The position numbers and the translations under genes were made by a program. DNA of 10,368 bases. It comes from Acidobacteriaceae bacterium. GTDB taxonomy: Bacteria > Acidobacteriota > Terriglobia > Terriglobales > Acidobacteriaceae. Shown one piece after another: positions 1 to 7,306 of the stretch. Location: positions 1 to 10,368 of the forward strand of contig JASHTU010000209.1 of assembly GCA_030040395.1 (NCBI GenBank). The letters run 5' to 3'. The stretch's first letter is position 1. Every line of letters begins with the position of its first letter. The notes beneath the pieces are model-generated. The model did no database searches and had not been told where the DNA came from. It was given only the letters and a program-made list of their open reading frames with translations.

Positions 1-3000
1 CGTCTGATGCCGGCGCGGCGTCCGCGCGCTCTCCGGCCTGGCGATGTAGGCGCGCAGCGCGTGCAGCGAATCGTTGGTCACCAGTCCGCGCCACACCAGG
101 CTCCAAAGCGCGTCGATGGTTTCGCCGGGATAGCCGCCGCCCACGGCTTGGTGCAGCGGGTCAAAGAAGCTCGCGCCTGCGGACTCCAGCACCGCCAGCA
201 GTTTCTCTTCGCGCTCCGTGAACGGCTCAACCATCGGCCGCTGCTGCAAGAGCAACGGCAGCTTATCGGCGAGAAACAACGCAATGCGCCCATCGCGCTC
301 GCCGATGGGCTCGACGCCAGCCCACGCCACTTCGCCCGCGGCGATCAACGTGTCCAGACCGCTGGGGATGTAATCGGCGATGCGCGCGGGCAGAATCGAC
401 GTTTCGAGAAGGGAAGCGGGCAGCGGCGCGCCCTGCAGATTCTCGATCGTGTCGAGCAGCGCATCCAGATGCCGGGGTCCGCTGCGGCGGGGCGTCACCA
501 ATCCCTGCCAGTGGGTCACGAGGCGCGCCAGCGTGTGCTGCTCCACCGGTTCCACTTCGCGCCGCAATTTTGCCAGCGACTTGCGGCGGATCTGGCGCAG
601 AATCTCCGCATCGCACCACTCCTGATGCAGACCACCCGGCCGGAATCCACCTTCAAGCACGCGGCCCTCCTGCGCCAGCCGCCGCAGCGCGTTTTCCACG
701 GCTTCCGCGTCGAGCGCAAAGCGCTCCGCGGCCTCCCGCGTGGTGAACGGCCCATGCGTGCGCGCATAGCGACGCACCAGTTCGAGCACAGGATTCGTCA
801 CTGGCTCCAGCAGCGCCGCCGCCAAACCCGGCGGCAGCGGGATGCCGAGCGCATCGCGGTAGCGCGCGGCGTCTTCGGCGGCAACCAGGCGCTTCTCGCC
901 GGCAATGCGTAGTTCGAGCAACCGCCTCGCCCGCACCAGCCGGTCGACATGCGCCAGCAAATCCGGCGCAATCACGCGCCGCGCCAGCTCCTCGCGCCTC
1001 AGATCGCCAAGCCGCAGGCAAAGGTCGTGAATGCCGTCGGCGGAGCGCGCACGATAATCCTCCGCCAGGCACTGCGCCGCCTCTTCCACTTCGGTAATCG
1101 CATCGGCGTCCAGCAGCTCGCGCAAATCGGCCTCGCCCATCAGTTCGCGCAACTGCTCCTGGTCAATGGTGAGGGCCTGCGCGCGACGCTCCGCCAAGGG
1201 CGCGTCGCCTTCATACACGAAATTCGCAACGTAGCTGAACAGCAGCGAAGCCGCGAACGGCGAAGGCTTGCGCGTCTCGACCACGTGAACGCGGAGATTC
1301 CGCTCTTCTACCTCCTTGAGAATTTGCACCAGGGAAGGCATGTCGAACACGTCGCGCAGGCACTCGCGATAAGCCTCGAGCAGCAACGGGAACGACGGGT
1401 AGCGCGAGGCCACGCTGAGCAGATCGTAGGAGCGCTTGCGCAACTGCCACAATGGCGAGCGCTGATCGGCGCGCCGGCGTGGCAGCAGCAGCGCGCGCCC
1501 CGCGGCCTCGCGAAACCGGCCGGCAAAAAGCGCCGTCGAGTCCAACTGCCGCTGCACTAGCTGCATGGCCTCGGCCGACTCCACGAGGATCCAGTCCGAA
1601 TCGGGTGGCTCGTCGGTGTCCGGGAAGCGCAACACAAAGCCGTCGTCGCCCCAAAGCGTCTCCACCTCAGGCCCGCCGGCGGCGCGGATGCGCGCGCTCA
1701 CCGCCATTGCCCAAGGAATGTGAATCCGGCTCCCGAAGGGCGTTAGCACGCAAACCCGCCAGTCGCCCAGCTCGTCGCGGCAGCGCTCAATCACGATGGT
1801 GCGGTCGTCGGGGACCTGGCCCGTGGCGTCGGCCTGGTCCGCCAAAAAGCGCAACAGGTTTTCCGCCGCGCCGGGATCGAGATCGTGCTCGGTAACCAGG
1901 CGCGTCAGCGCCGCTGGCTGGGGAAGGGCGCGGAGCTCGCGCACCATGGCCCCAATCCGCCGTCCGAATTCAAGCGGCCTGCCCGGCCCGTCGCCCTTCC
2001 AGAAAGGCATTTTGCCCGGTTCGCCCGGCGCCGGCGTCACCAGCACCCGGTCGTGAGTGATGTCCACGATGCGCCATGTGGACGCGCCCAGAATAAAAGT
2101 CTCGCTGGGGTGCGACTCGAAGACCATCTCCTCGTCGAGTTCGCCCACGCGCACGGCTTTTCCTTCGGTGTAGGCCAGGAAAACACCATAGAGCCCGCGG
2201 TCGGGAATCGTGCCGGCGTTCAGAATCGCGAGCCGCGCCGCGCCCGTGCGCGCGCTGACCACGTTGCGGATGCGGTCCCAGGTGAGGCGCGGCCGCAGTT
2301 CGCCGAATTCATCGCTGGGGTAGCGGCCGCTGAGCAAATCGAGCACACCCTCGAAAACCGTGCGCGTGAGCCCGCCGAATGGCGCCGCCCGCCGCACCAG
2401 GTTAAACAGAAAATCGACCGAAACCTCGGGAGCAACCACCGCCGCACCCGTCTGCTCGTTCCCTCGTTCCCTCGTTCCCTCGTTCCCTGCCTTTCCAGGC
2501 GGATGCGCAACCATCGCCACCAACTGCTGCGCCAGCACATCCAGGGGATTACGCGGAAACCGCGTCGACTCGATGTGCCCCTCGTGCATGGCGCGGGTTA
2601 CAGCGGCGCAGGCCACCAGGTCGGCGCGGTACTTGGGAAACAGAATCCCTTCGCTCACCGCATCCACGTGGTGGCCGGCGCGGCCAATGCGCTGCATGCC
2701 GCTGGCCACCGAGGGCGGTGACTCGATCTGCACCACAAGATCGACCGCCCCCATGTCAATGCCCAGTTCGAGCGTCGAGGTCGCGCACAGGGCGCGAATC
2801 TGCCCCGCTTTGAGCTGTTCCTCGATCACCGCCCGCTGCGCCGCGGCCAGCGATCCGTGATGGGCGCGCGCGATGGGCTCGCCGGCCAAGTCGTTCAGCG
2901 CCCCGGACAGCCGTTCTGCCGTCTGCCGCGCATTCACAAAGAGAATGGTCGAGTTGCGCGCGCGGATGATTTCCAGCAGCCGGGGATGGATCGCGTTCCA

Positions 3001-4032
3001 GATCGACACCCGTCGCGGCGTCTGCGAGGCCGGCCCCGAGGGAATCTCCTCCATTTCGCCCAGACGCGCCATGTCCTCCACCGGAACCTCGATGCGCAGC
3101 TTCAGCTGTTTCGGCGCGGCGGCATTCACAATCGTCACCGGCCGGTAGCGCAGCGGCGCGGCATCCGCCTCAAAGCAGGGATCGGGAATCGTTCCCTGAT
3201 CCCTGATCCCTGTTCCCTGTTCCCTGTTTCCTGGCCCCTGTTCCCTGGTCCCTGTTCCTTGCACCTCCACCCCGCCCAAAAACCGCGCAACCTCTTCAAG
3301 CGGCCGCTGCGTGGCGGAAAGCCCGATACGCTGGATGGGCTTCGCCGTCAGCGCCTCCAGCCGCTCCAGGCTCAATGCCAGGTGCGCGCCGCGCTTGGTG
3401 GGCACAAGCGAATGAATCTCGTCCACAATCACCGTGTCCACTGTGCGCAGAGCCTCGGCGGCCTGCGACGTTAGCAGCAGGTAGAGCGACTCCGGCGTGG
3501 TGATGAGGATTTCCGCCGGACGCCGCGCAAAGCGCGCGCGCTCGCGCTGCGGCGTGTCGCCGGTGCGCACGCTGATCGCGGGTTCGCGATACGCTGCTCC
3601 CATGCGCCGCGCCATGTTGGCGATCCCGGCCAACGGCGATCGCAGGTTGCGCTCCACGTCCACCGCCAGCGCCTTCAGCGGCGAAACGTACACAATTCTG
3701 CACCCGCGGGCTTTGTCCCCGCTTACCTCTCGTTCCCTGGTTCCTTCCTTCCCTGATTCTTTTGCTCCCTTTTTCTCTGATCCCTGATCCCTGATCCCTG
3801 ATCCCCTTTCCAGCATCAGCCGGTCTAAGCACCAGAGAAACGCCGCCAGCGTCTTCCCGGTCCCCGTAGGCGCCAGGATCAGCGCGCTTTCCCCGCGCGC
3901 AATCACTGGCCAGCCCAGCCGTTGCGGCGCTGTGGGCGCGTCAAAGACGGCTCGGAACCATGCCGCGGTCACGGGATGAAAGCAAGCCAGCGCTGCGGAG
4001 ACTTCCTCGGGAGTGGGTGTGTGAGGAGACAT
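1..4032 (-). CDS. lhr: Lhr-type DEAD/DEAH-box ATP-dependent helicase, 3' part cut by window edge
   Basis: A superfamily 2 helicase of the Lhr family: ATP-driven 3'-to-5' single-stranded DNA translocases linked to DNA repair. The frame is open from the ATG at 4032 to the window edge: 1344 codons, no stop. Lhr proteins are about 1500 residues, so roughly the last 150-200 are missing. Visible motifs: Walker A APTGTGKT (54-61), motif Ia VSPLKALA (116-123), TTPESL (178-183), DEIH Walker B (204-207), SAT (239-241), ILFVNARQ (363-370), LELGIDMG (around 421-428) and QRIGRAGH (447-454). A winged-helix region follows (about 490-570), then a beta-barrel-like segment (about 608-690), a DEAD-associated domain (about 700-890) and the long Lhr C-terminal region. 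Family similarity begins within the first 20 residues, which supports this start. The reading frame contains three repeat-encoded inserts at residues about 76-101, 258-281 and 516-527. They fall outside the motifs, so the enzyme is probably functional. The opposite-strand reading frames here are shadows. Confidence 0.93.
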   Translation of the reverse strand, partial: MSPHTPTPEEVSAALACFHPVTAAWFRAVFDAPTAPQRLGWPVIARGESALILAPTGTGKTLAAFLWCLDRLMLERGSGIRDQGSEKKGAKESGKEGTREREVSGDKARGCRIVYVSPLKALAVDVERNLRSPLAGIANMARRMGAAYREPAISVRTGDTPQRERARFARRPAEILITTPESLYLLLTSQAAEALRTVDTVIVDEIHSLVPTKRGAHLALSLERLEALTAKPIQRIGLSATQRPLEEVARFLGGVEVQGTGTREQGPGNREQGTGIRDQGTIPDPCFEADAAPLRYRPVTIVNAAAPKQLKLRIEVPVEDMARLGEMEEIPSGPASQTPRRVSIWNAIHPRLLEIIRARNSTILFVNARQTAERLSGALNDLAGEPIARAHHGSLAAAQRAVIEEQLKAGQIRALCATSTLELGIDMGAVDLVVQIESPPSVASGMQRIGRAGHHVDAVSEGILFPKYRADLVACAAVTRAMHEGHIESTRFPRNPLDVLAQQLVAMVAHPPGKAGNEGTRERGNEQTGAAVVAPEVSVDFLFNLVRRAAPFGGLTRTVFEGVLDLLSGRYPSDEFGELRPRLTWDRIRNVVSARTGAARLAILNAGTIPDRGLYGVFLAYTEGKAVRVGELDEEMVFESHPSETFILGASTWRIVDITHDRVLVTPAPGEPGKMPFWKGDGPGRPLEFGRRIGAMVRELRALPQPAALTRLVTEHDLDPGAAENLLRFLADQADATGQVPDDRTIVIERCRDELGDWRVCVLTPFGSRIHIPWAMAVSARIRAAGGPEVETLWGDDGFVLRFPDTDEPPDSDWILVESAEAMQLVQRQLDSTALFAGRFREAAGRALLLPRRRADQRSPLWQLRKRSYDLLSVASRYPSFPLLLEAYRECLRDVFDMPSLVQILKEVEERNLRVHVVETRKPSPFAASLLFSYVANFVYEGDAPLAERRAQALTIDQEQLRELMGEADLRELLDADAITEVEEAAQCLAEDYRARSADGIHDLCLRLGDLRREELARRVIAPDLLAHVDRLVRARRLLELRIAGEKRLVAAEDAARYRDALGIPLPPGLAAALLEPVTNPVLELVRRYARTHGPFTTREAAERFALDAEAVENALRRLAQEGRVLEGGFRPGGLHQEWCDAEILRQIRRKSLAKLRREVEPVEQHTLARLVTHWQGLVTPRRSGPRHLDALLDTIENLQGAPLPASLLETSILPARIADYIPSGLDTLIAAGEVAWAGVEPIGERDGRIALFLADKLPLLLQQRPMVEPFTEREEKLLAVLESAGASFFDPLHQAVGGGYPGETIDALWSLVWRGLVTNDSLHALRAYIARPESARTPRRHQT
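2455..2486 (-). repeat. In-frame 8-bp repeat array 3 in lhr, four perfect units
   Basis: Four identical copies of CTCGTTCC on the plus strand (GGAACGAG on the coding strand), followed by CTGCC. The unit resembles the CAGGGAA heptamers of the other arrays with one extra base, so the period is 8 rather than 7. It encodes residues about 516-527 (NEGTRERGNE visible), between the second RecA-like domain and the winged-helix region. Flanking codons keep the gene in frame. Confidence 0.88.
3176..3205. repeat. Imperfect palindrome at the edge of array 2
   Basis: A 13-nt left arm (CAGGGATCGGGAA, 3176-3188) and a 14-nt right arm (TTCCCTGATCCCTG, 3192-3205) are complementary except for one bulged base, around a 3-nt TCG loop. 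The right arm is the first two units of array 2, so the left arm looks like repeat units in inverted orientation. Within the mRNA this would form a stable hairpin. Whether it has a role or reflects how the array arose cannot be told from one copy. Confidence 0.7.
3192..3261 (-). repeat. In-frame 7-bp repeat array 2 in lhr, ten units
   Basis: Ten contiguous heptamers in unbroken phase. On the plus strand all fit the pattern NNCCCTG with few deviations: TTCCCTG, ATCCCTG, GTCCCTG, GCCCCTG, TTTCCTG and TTCCTTG. On the coding strand they read CAGGGAA, CAGGGAT and similar. Three heptamers make 21 bp, so the translation repeats every seven residues: GNREQGT and GIRDQGT are visible. The array encodes residues about 258-281, directly after the SAT motif and the end of the first RecA-like domain, before the second RecA domain. 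Confidence 0.9.
3733..3807 (-). repeat. In-frame 7-bp repeat array 1 in lhr
   Basis: On the coding strand this holds perfect copies of GGGATCA-type heptamers (three full copies at 3780-3800 with degenerate flanking copies), grading into a purine-rich stretch that ends at another CAGGGAA-like unit near 3733. It encodes a Gly/Arg/Glu/Lys-rich peptide at about residues 76-101, starting GSGIRDQ. The insert lies between the helix after Walker A and motif Ia, a surface loop that varies in length in the family. The core is clear; the outer limits are a judgement because the units decay. Confidence 0.8.
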
Positions 4033-4119
4033 GCTGCTCTATCGAGATTAGCGCGGCCTCCCAGCGAAAACAAAGCGAAGAGAAAAAACGGCAAGAGACC
4101 GGCCAAGTTTGAACAGGAA

Positions 4120-4163
4120 TACAAGCCACCGGTTCAATGGTTTCTCCAAGACGCTGGCTTGTA
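4120..4163. repeat. 9-bp perfect inverted repeat with 26-nt loop
   Basis: TACAAGCCA at 4120-4128 is matched by TGGCTTGTA at 4155-4163. It could be an operator or a stem in a transcript leader of the downstream fusion gene. No T-run follows the right arm, so it is not a typical intrinsic terminator. The function is unknown, and a chance match of this size is possible. Confidence 0.4.
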
Positions 4164-4274
4164 ACCGCAAATCGGCAATTCGCGTCCACCCTCTCGATCC
4201 TCCCCGGCTCGCGCCTGCGCTCACCGGCCGCAACCGCCCGTGGATCGCTCTGGGGAAACTCGTTGGCCCTTCGA

Positions 4275-4291
4275 CGCGATGCTGGATCGCG
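4275..4291. repeat. 6-bp perfect inverted repeat with 5-nt loop
   Basis: CGCGAT (4275-4280) and ATCGCG (4286-4291) flank GCTGG, 49 bp before the start codon of the acyl ligase fusion. It may be a small operator or a leader hairpin. In DNA this GC-rich, short palindromes arise often by chance. Confidence 0.3.
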
Positions 4292-4340
4292 CCGCAAGCG
4301 TCACACATCTGTACTGGTAGCATGAACTTGCCGGAATCCT

Positions 4341-7259
4341 ATGCGCGACCATCTGGCCACATTGCTCGACGATTTTCGGCGGTATGACCGCGAAATCGCA
4401 GTGGTTCGCTATCTGGGCGTGCGCCGCCGGGTGACAACCTACGGCGACCTGGCTCAGCTGGCCGGGCGGTTTGCGGCCCTGCTCGCGCGTCGCGGCGTCG
4501 CGGCGGGTGACCGAGTGCTGCTGTGGGGCGACAACAGCGCGGAGTGGATCGCGGCCTTTTATGGCTGCATGGTGCGCGGAGTCCTGGCGGTGCCTTTCGA
4601 CGCCAACGGCCCCGCCGAATTCGCCGCGCGCGTGGCAGCCGATATCAAGCCCAAGTTGGCCGTGGGTGACGCCTTGCTGCTCGACCGCTTGGGTTCTTCC
4701 TCTTCGCCGTCCGGCTCCACGAAACCGGCAAACAACGGCGCTGCCGGGGCGCGGCTCGATTTCCCGAGACTCCCCTTCGAAAGTTGGTCTTCCGAGCTGC
4801 CGGCGGAAGAGGCCGGTCCAATCTCCGGGCTTGGGCGCCAGACGCCGCTCGAAATCCTCTTCACTTCCGGCACTACCGGCGACCCTAAGGGCGTCGTCAT
4901 CACCCACGGAAACGTGCTGGCTAGCGTAGGGCCGGTCGAAGACGCTTCCCAGCCCTACCTGCGCTATGAGTGGCTGGTCCATCCCTTGCGCATTCTGCAC
5001 ACGCTGCCGTTGAGCCACGTCTTCGGGCAGACCATGGGGTTGTGGATCCCGCCCATCTATAAAGCCGAGTTGCACTTTGAGAGCCGCCTCGCTGCCCCGC
5101 GTCTCATCGACCTTATCCGCCGCGAGCGCATCTCAGTGCTGGCTGCGGTGCCGCGCGTACTGGCGCTGCTCAAAACGCATCTGGAAATGACCCTTCCCGG
5201 CCTTGAGGACCGAATCGCCGCCGCCGGGGCCATCAACCCCTGGAGGCGCTGGTGGCGCTACCGCAAAGTTCATCGCGAATTCGGGGTCAAATTCTGGGCG
5301 TTCGTCTCCGGCGGCGGCGCGCTGCCCGGGCCGCTTGAGCAGTTCTGGAACGCTCTCGGCTTTGTGCTCGTACAGGGGTACGGAATGACAGAGACCACGG
5401 CTCTGATTACGCTCAACCACCCCTTTCATGTAGCCAAGGGCACCATCGGCAAGCCGCTGGCCGGCCGCGAAGTCAAGCTCGCGTCCGACGGCGAAGTCCT
5501 GGTCAGGGGCGGCATGATCTCCGGCGCCACCTGGTCCGGCGGCCAAATGCGTCCACGCCAGGAAGAGTGGCTGGCCACCGGCGATTTGGCGGAGCGCCAA
5601 CCCTCGGGCGAGCTGAAATTCATCGGCCGCAAGAGCGAGGTCATCGTCACCGCGGCGGGCCTCAATTTGCACCCTGAAGACTTGGAAGCCGCGGTGGAAG
5701 AGCAGCCGGGGATGGCGGCCTGCGCTGTGGTTCCTCTCGAGACCCAGGCGGGAACGGAACCCTGCGCGGTGCTCGCCGTTCGCGGCGCCGAAGCCAAAGC
5801 CGCGGAGGCCATTGAGGCAGCCAACGCCAAGCTACCGGAATTCCAGCGGATTCGCCGCTGGGTGCTCTGGCCCGAGCCGGATTTGCCCCGGACCTCCACC
5901 GGTAAGGTGAAGCGCAAAGTGGTGGCGCAATGGCTGGCGCGGATCGAAATCGCCGGAAAAGCGGGAGCAGGGAACGGCGTCGGCAAAAGCGCGGCCTTGG
6001 CCGAATTCGGCGCCTCTTCCGATTGGCTGCTGGCGCTGATTGCGCAGATCACCGGCGAATCTCCTCAAAGCGTGGGCGATGAGCTGCGATTGACGGAAGA
6101 TCTGCACCTCGACAGCTTGGGGCGCGTGCAATTGGCCGCGGACATCGAGGAGCGGCTGGGCATTGTCTCCCCGAGCGGGTTGCTCGAAGAAGTGCAAACG
6201 CTGGGAGATTTGCGCCGGTTGATTGCCGGCGAAGCGCCTTCGGGCGCGGTGCAGCCATCGGCGGAAGTGGATCAGTCGGCGCCAGCCTTCGGAGCGGCAA
6301 GCGGCGATCGTTCCGCGCCAAGACCGAAATGGCTTGCCGCCCCTCTGCCTCAAGAGTCCCCGGCCAAACCAGCTCCAAGCGGCGCGGCCACCGCGTCATC
6401 GGCGCCCCGGGGGGGACCGCGGCCGCCTTCGGTTGCCGGGCCGCCGCGTGCGCGCTTTGTCTATCCAACCTGGCCCTGGTGGAAGCCGTTGGTGTGGGCG
6501 CGCGTGGCCTTTGCCGAGATGATCATGCGGCCGCTGGTGTGGTTCCTCGCCGCTCCCAAGGTGGTCGCGCCCAAGTCGCTGCATCCCGGCGAGCCGATTC
6601 TGATTGTGGCCAACCACATCACTGCCTACGACGCGCCACTCATCCAATACGCGCTCCCCGGACCGATGCGCCGCCGCGTCGCCTCCGCCATGCTCGGCGA
6701 AATGCTCGAAGACTTCCGCCACGCGCGCAATCCCTACCAGCCGCCAGGCCATAAGGGCTTTTTCCCCTTCGGCCCGCCGGCCTATCTGCTCGTCACAGCG
6801 CTCTTCAACGTCTTTCCCCTGCCCCAGCAGCAGGATTTTCAATCCAGCTTTGCCCACGCTGGCCGCGCTCTCGATCACGGCTACAACGTCCTGGTTTTTC
6901 CCGAGGGCGGGCGCTCGGCCGAGGGCAAACTGGCGCCTTTTCGCCAAGGCATCGGATTGCTGACCAAACAGAGTTATACCGCGGTGTTGCCTGTGGGCCT
7001 CCGCGGCCTTGGGGAGTTGAAGGACAAGCGCCGCCGGTGGTTCCGTTCGGGGATGATCGAAGTCCACGTCGGCCAGCTCATCCGCTTTTCCCCGGAAGTG
7101 ACCGAAGCGGCGATGACGCAACGCCTGCACGATGACGTCGAGCGGCTGCTGGGGGAAGGCAGAGTTCAGGGATCAGGACTAGGGACTAGGGGCCAGGGAC
7201 CTGTCGCCAGGGACCAGGAGGATAGAGATCCGAATGACAAATCACCTACTCCAGCCTGA
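4341..7259 (+). CDS. Acyl ligase - acyl carrier protein - PlsC acyltransferase fusion
   Basis: A 972-residue, three-part lipid enzyme. Residues 1 to about 540 are an AMP-forming acyl ligase: TSGTTGDPKG (175-184), GYGMTETT (346-353), ATGDL (412-416), and the RTSTGK motif ending in the likely catalytic Lys522. Residues about 557-628 are a phosphopantetheine-binding carrier domain with DSLGR and the attachment Ser592. A Pro/Ala-rich linker (about 635-705) leads to a hydrophobic segment (about 716-738) and a PlsC-like acyltransferase with H(X4)D at His759/Asp764 and FPEGGRS (853-859). By inference it activates a fatty acid, loads it on its own carrier and transfers it to a lysophospholipid or other acceptor at the inner membrane. 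E. coli Aas has a related pair of activities in the opposite domain order. An in-frame TGA at 4323-4325 makes this ATG the first possible start; the ribosome site (GGA) is weak. The last 30 residues are repeat-encoded. The acceptor and CoA-versus-ACP preference cannot be read from sequence. Confidence 0.9.
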   Translation: MRDHLATLLDDFRRYDREIAVVRYLGVRRRVTTYGDLAQLAGRFAALLARRGVAAGDRVLLWGDNSAEWIAAFYGCMVRGVLAVPFDANGPAEFAARVAADIKPKLAVGDALLLDRLGSSSSPSGSTKPANNGAAGARLDFPRLPFESWSSELPAEEAGPISGLGRQTPLEILFTSGTTGDPKGVVITHGNVLASVGPVEDASQPYLRYEWLVHPLRILHTLPLSHVFGQTMGLWIPPIYKAELHFESRLAAPRLIDLIRRERISVLAAVPRVLALLKTHLEMTLPGLEDRIAAAGAINPWRRWWRYRKVHREFGVKFWAFVSGGGALPGPLEQFWNALGFVLVQGYGMTETTALITLNHPFHVAKGTIGKPLAGREVKLASDGEVLVRGGMISGATWSGGQMRPRQEEWLATGDLAERQPSGELKFIGRKSEVIVTAAGLNLHPEDLEAAVEEQPGMAACAVVPLETQAGTEPCAVLAVRGAEAKAAEAIEAANAKLPEFQRIRRWVLWPEPDLPRTSTGKVKRKVVAQWLARIEIAGKAGAGNGVGKSAALAEFGASSDWLLALIAQITGESPQSVGDELRLTEDLHLDSLGRVQLAADIEERLGIVSPSGLLEEVQTLGDLRRLIAGEAPSGAVQPSAEVDQSAPAFGAASGDRSAPRPKWLAAPLPQESPAKPAPSGAATASSAPRGGPRPPSVAGPPRARFVYPTWPWWKPLVWARVAFAEMIMRPLVWFLAAPKVVAPKSLHPGEPILIVANHITAYDAPLIQYALPGPMRRRVASAMLGEMLEDFRHARNPYQPPGHKGFFPFGPPAYLLVTALFNVFPLPQQQDFQSSFAHAGRALDHGYNVLVFPEGGRSAEGKLAPFRQGIGLLTKQSYTAVLPVGLRGLGELKDKRRRWFRSGMIEVHVGQLIRFSPEVTEAAMTQRLHDDVERLLGEGRVQGSGLGTRGQGPVARDQEDRDPNDKSPTPA

Positions 7260-7306
7260 CCACTGACCACTGAGAATTGCGAACTACGAACGGCCAACTG
7301 AGAGTA
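7167..7306. repeat. 7-bp repeat array 4 at a convergent gene junction
   Basis: Two heptamer blocks in the same phase. Positions 7167-7222 hold CAGGGAT, AGGGACT, AGGGGCC and AGGGACC-type units; 7251-7306 hold GACCACT (two exact copies), GAGAATT, GCGAACT, ACGAACG and GCCAACT. The 28 bp between them keep the phase but match poorly. The left block encodes the C-terminal tail of the acyltransferase fusion (from residue 943). The right block creates its TGA stop (7257-7259), the TAG stop of the convergent glycosyltransferase (7284-7286) and the last six or so residues of that protein. It fills the whole 24-bp gap between the genes. No hairpin with a T-run is present, so no classical terminator is visible. 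Confidence 0.82.

Larger units (their letters stand above)
4033..4340. other. Divergent intergenic region between lhr and the acyl ligase fusion
   Basis: 308 bp with no convincing gene; short reading frames on both strands have no recognisable product. It must hold the promoters for both flanking genes, but no strong site was found. A weak minus-strand candidate for lhr is TTGTTT (4068-4073) and TAATCT (4045-4050) spaced by 17 bp, which would leave a leader of only a few bases. A weak plus-strand candidate for the fusion gene is an extended -10-like TGGTAGCAT (4315-4323), without a clear -35. Two inverted repeats lie inside the region. Confidence 0.6.

Noticed and set aside
7..2860. Long plus-strand reading frames opposite the helicase (for example 7-912, 949-1560, 1885-2721)
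   Set aside because: They are antisense shadows of a continuous, motif-rich Lhr frame in GC-rich DNA. Their products are Arg/Gln/Ala-rich with no recognisable domain.
3192..3261. CRISPR array
   Set aside because: The units are 7 bp and directly abutting with no spacers, and no cas gene is present.
1..4032. Helicase as a broken or frameshifted gene because of the repeat inserts
   Set aside because: Reading the minus strand codon by codon from 4032 to 1 gives no stop and stays in frame through all three arrays, with family motifs on both sides of each.
4121..4162. Possible tRNA, from the GGTTCAAT T-loop-like string
   Set aside because: The flanking bases do not form a five-pair T stem, and no anticodon or acceptor stem can be folded.
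7167..7306. Intrinsic terminator for the convergent genes
   Set aside because: No GC-rich hairpin followed by a T-run is present on either strand; the region is tandem repeat.
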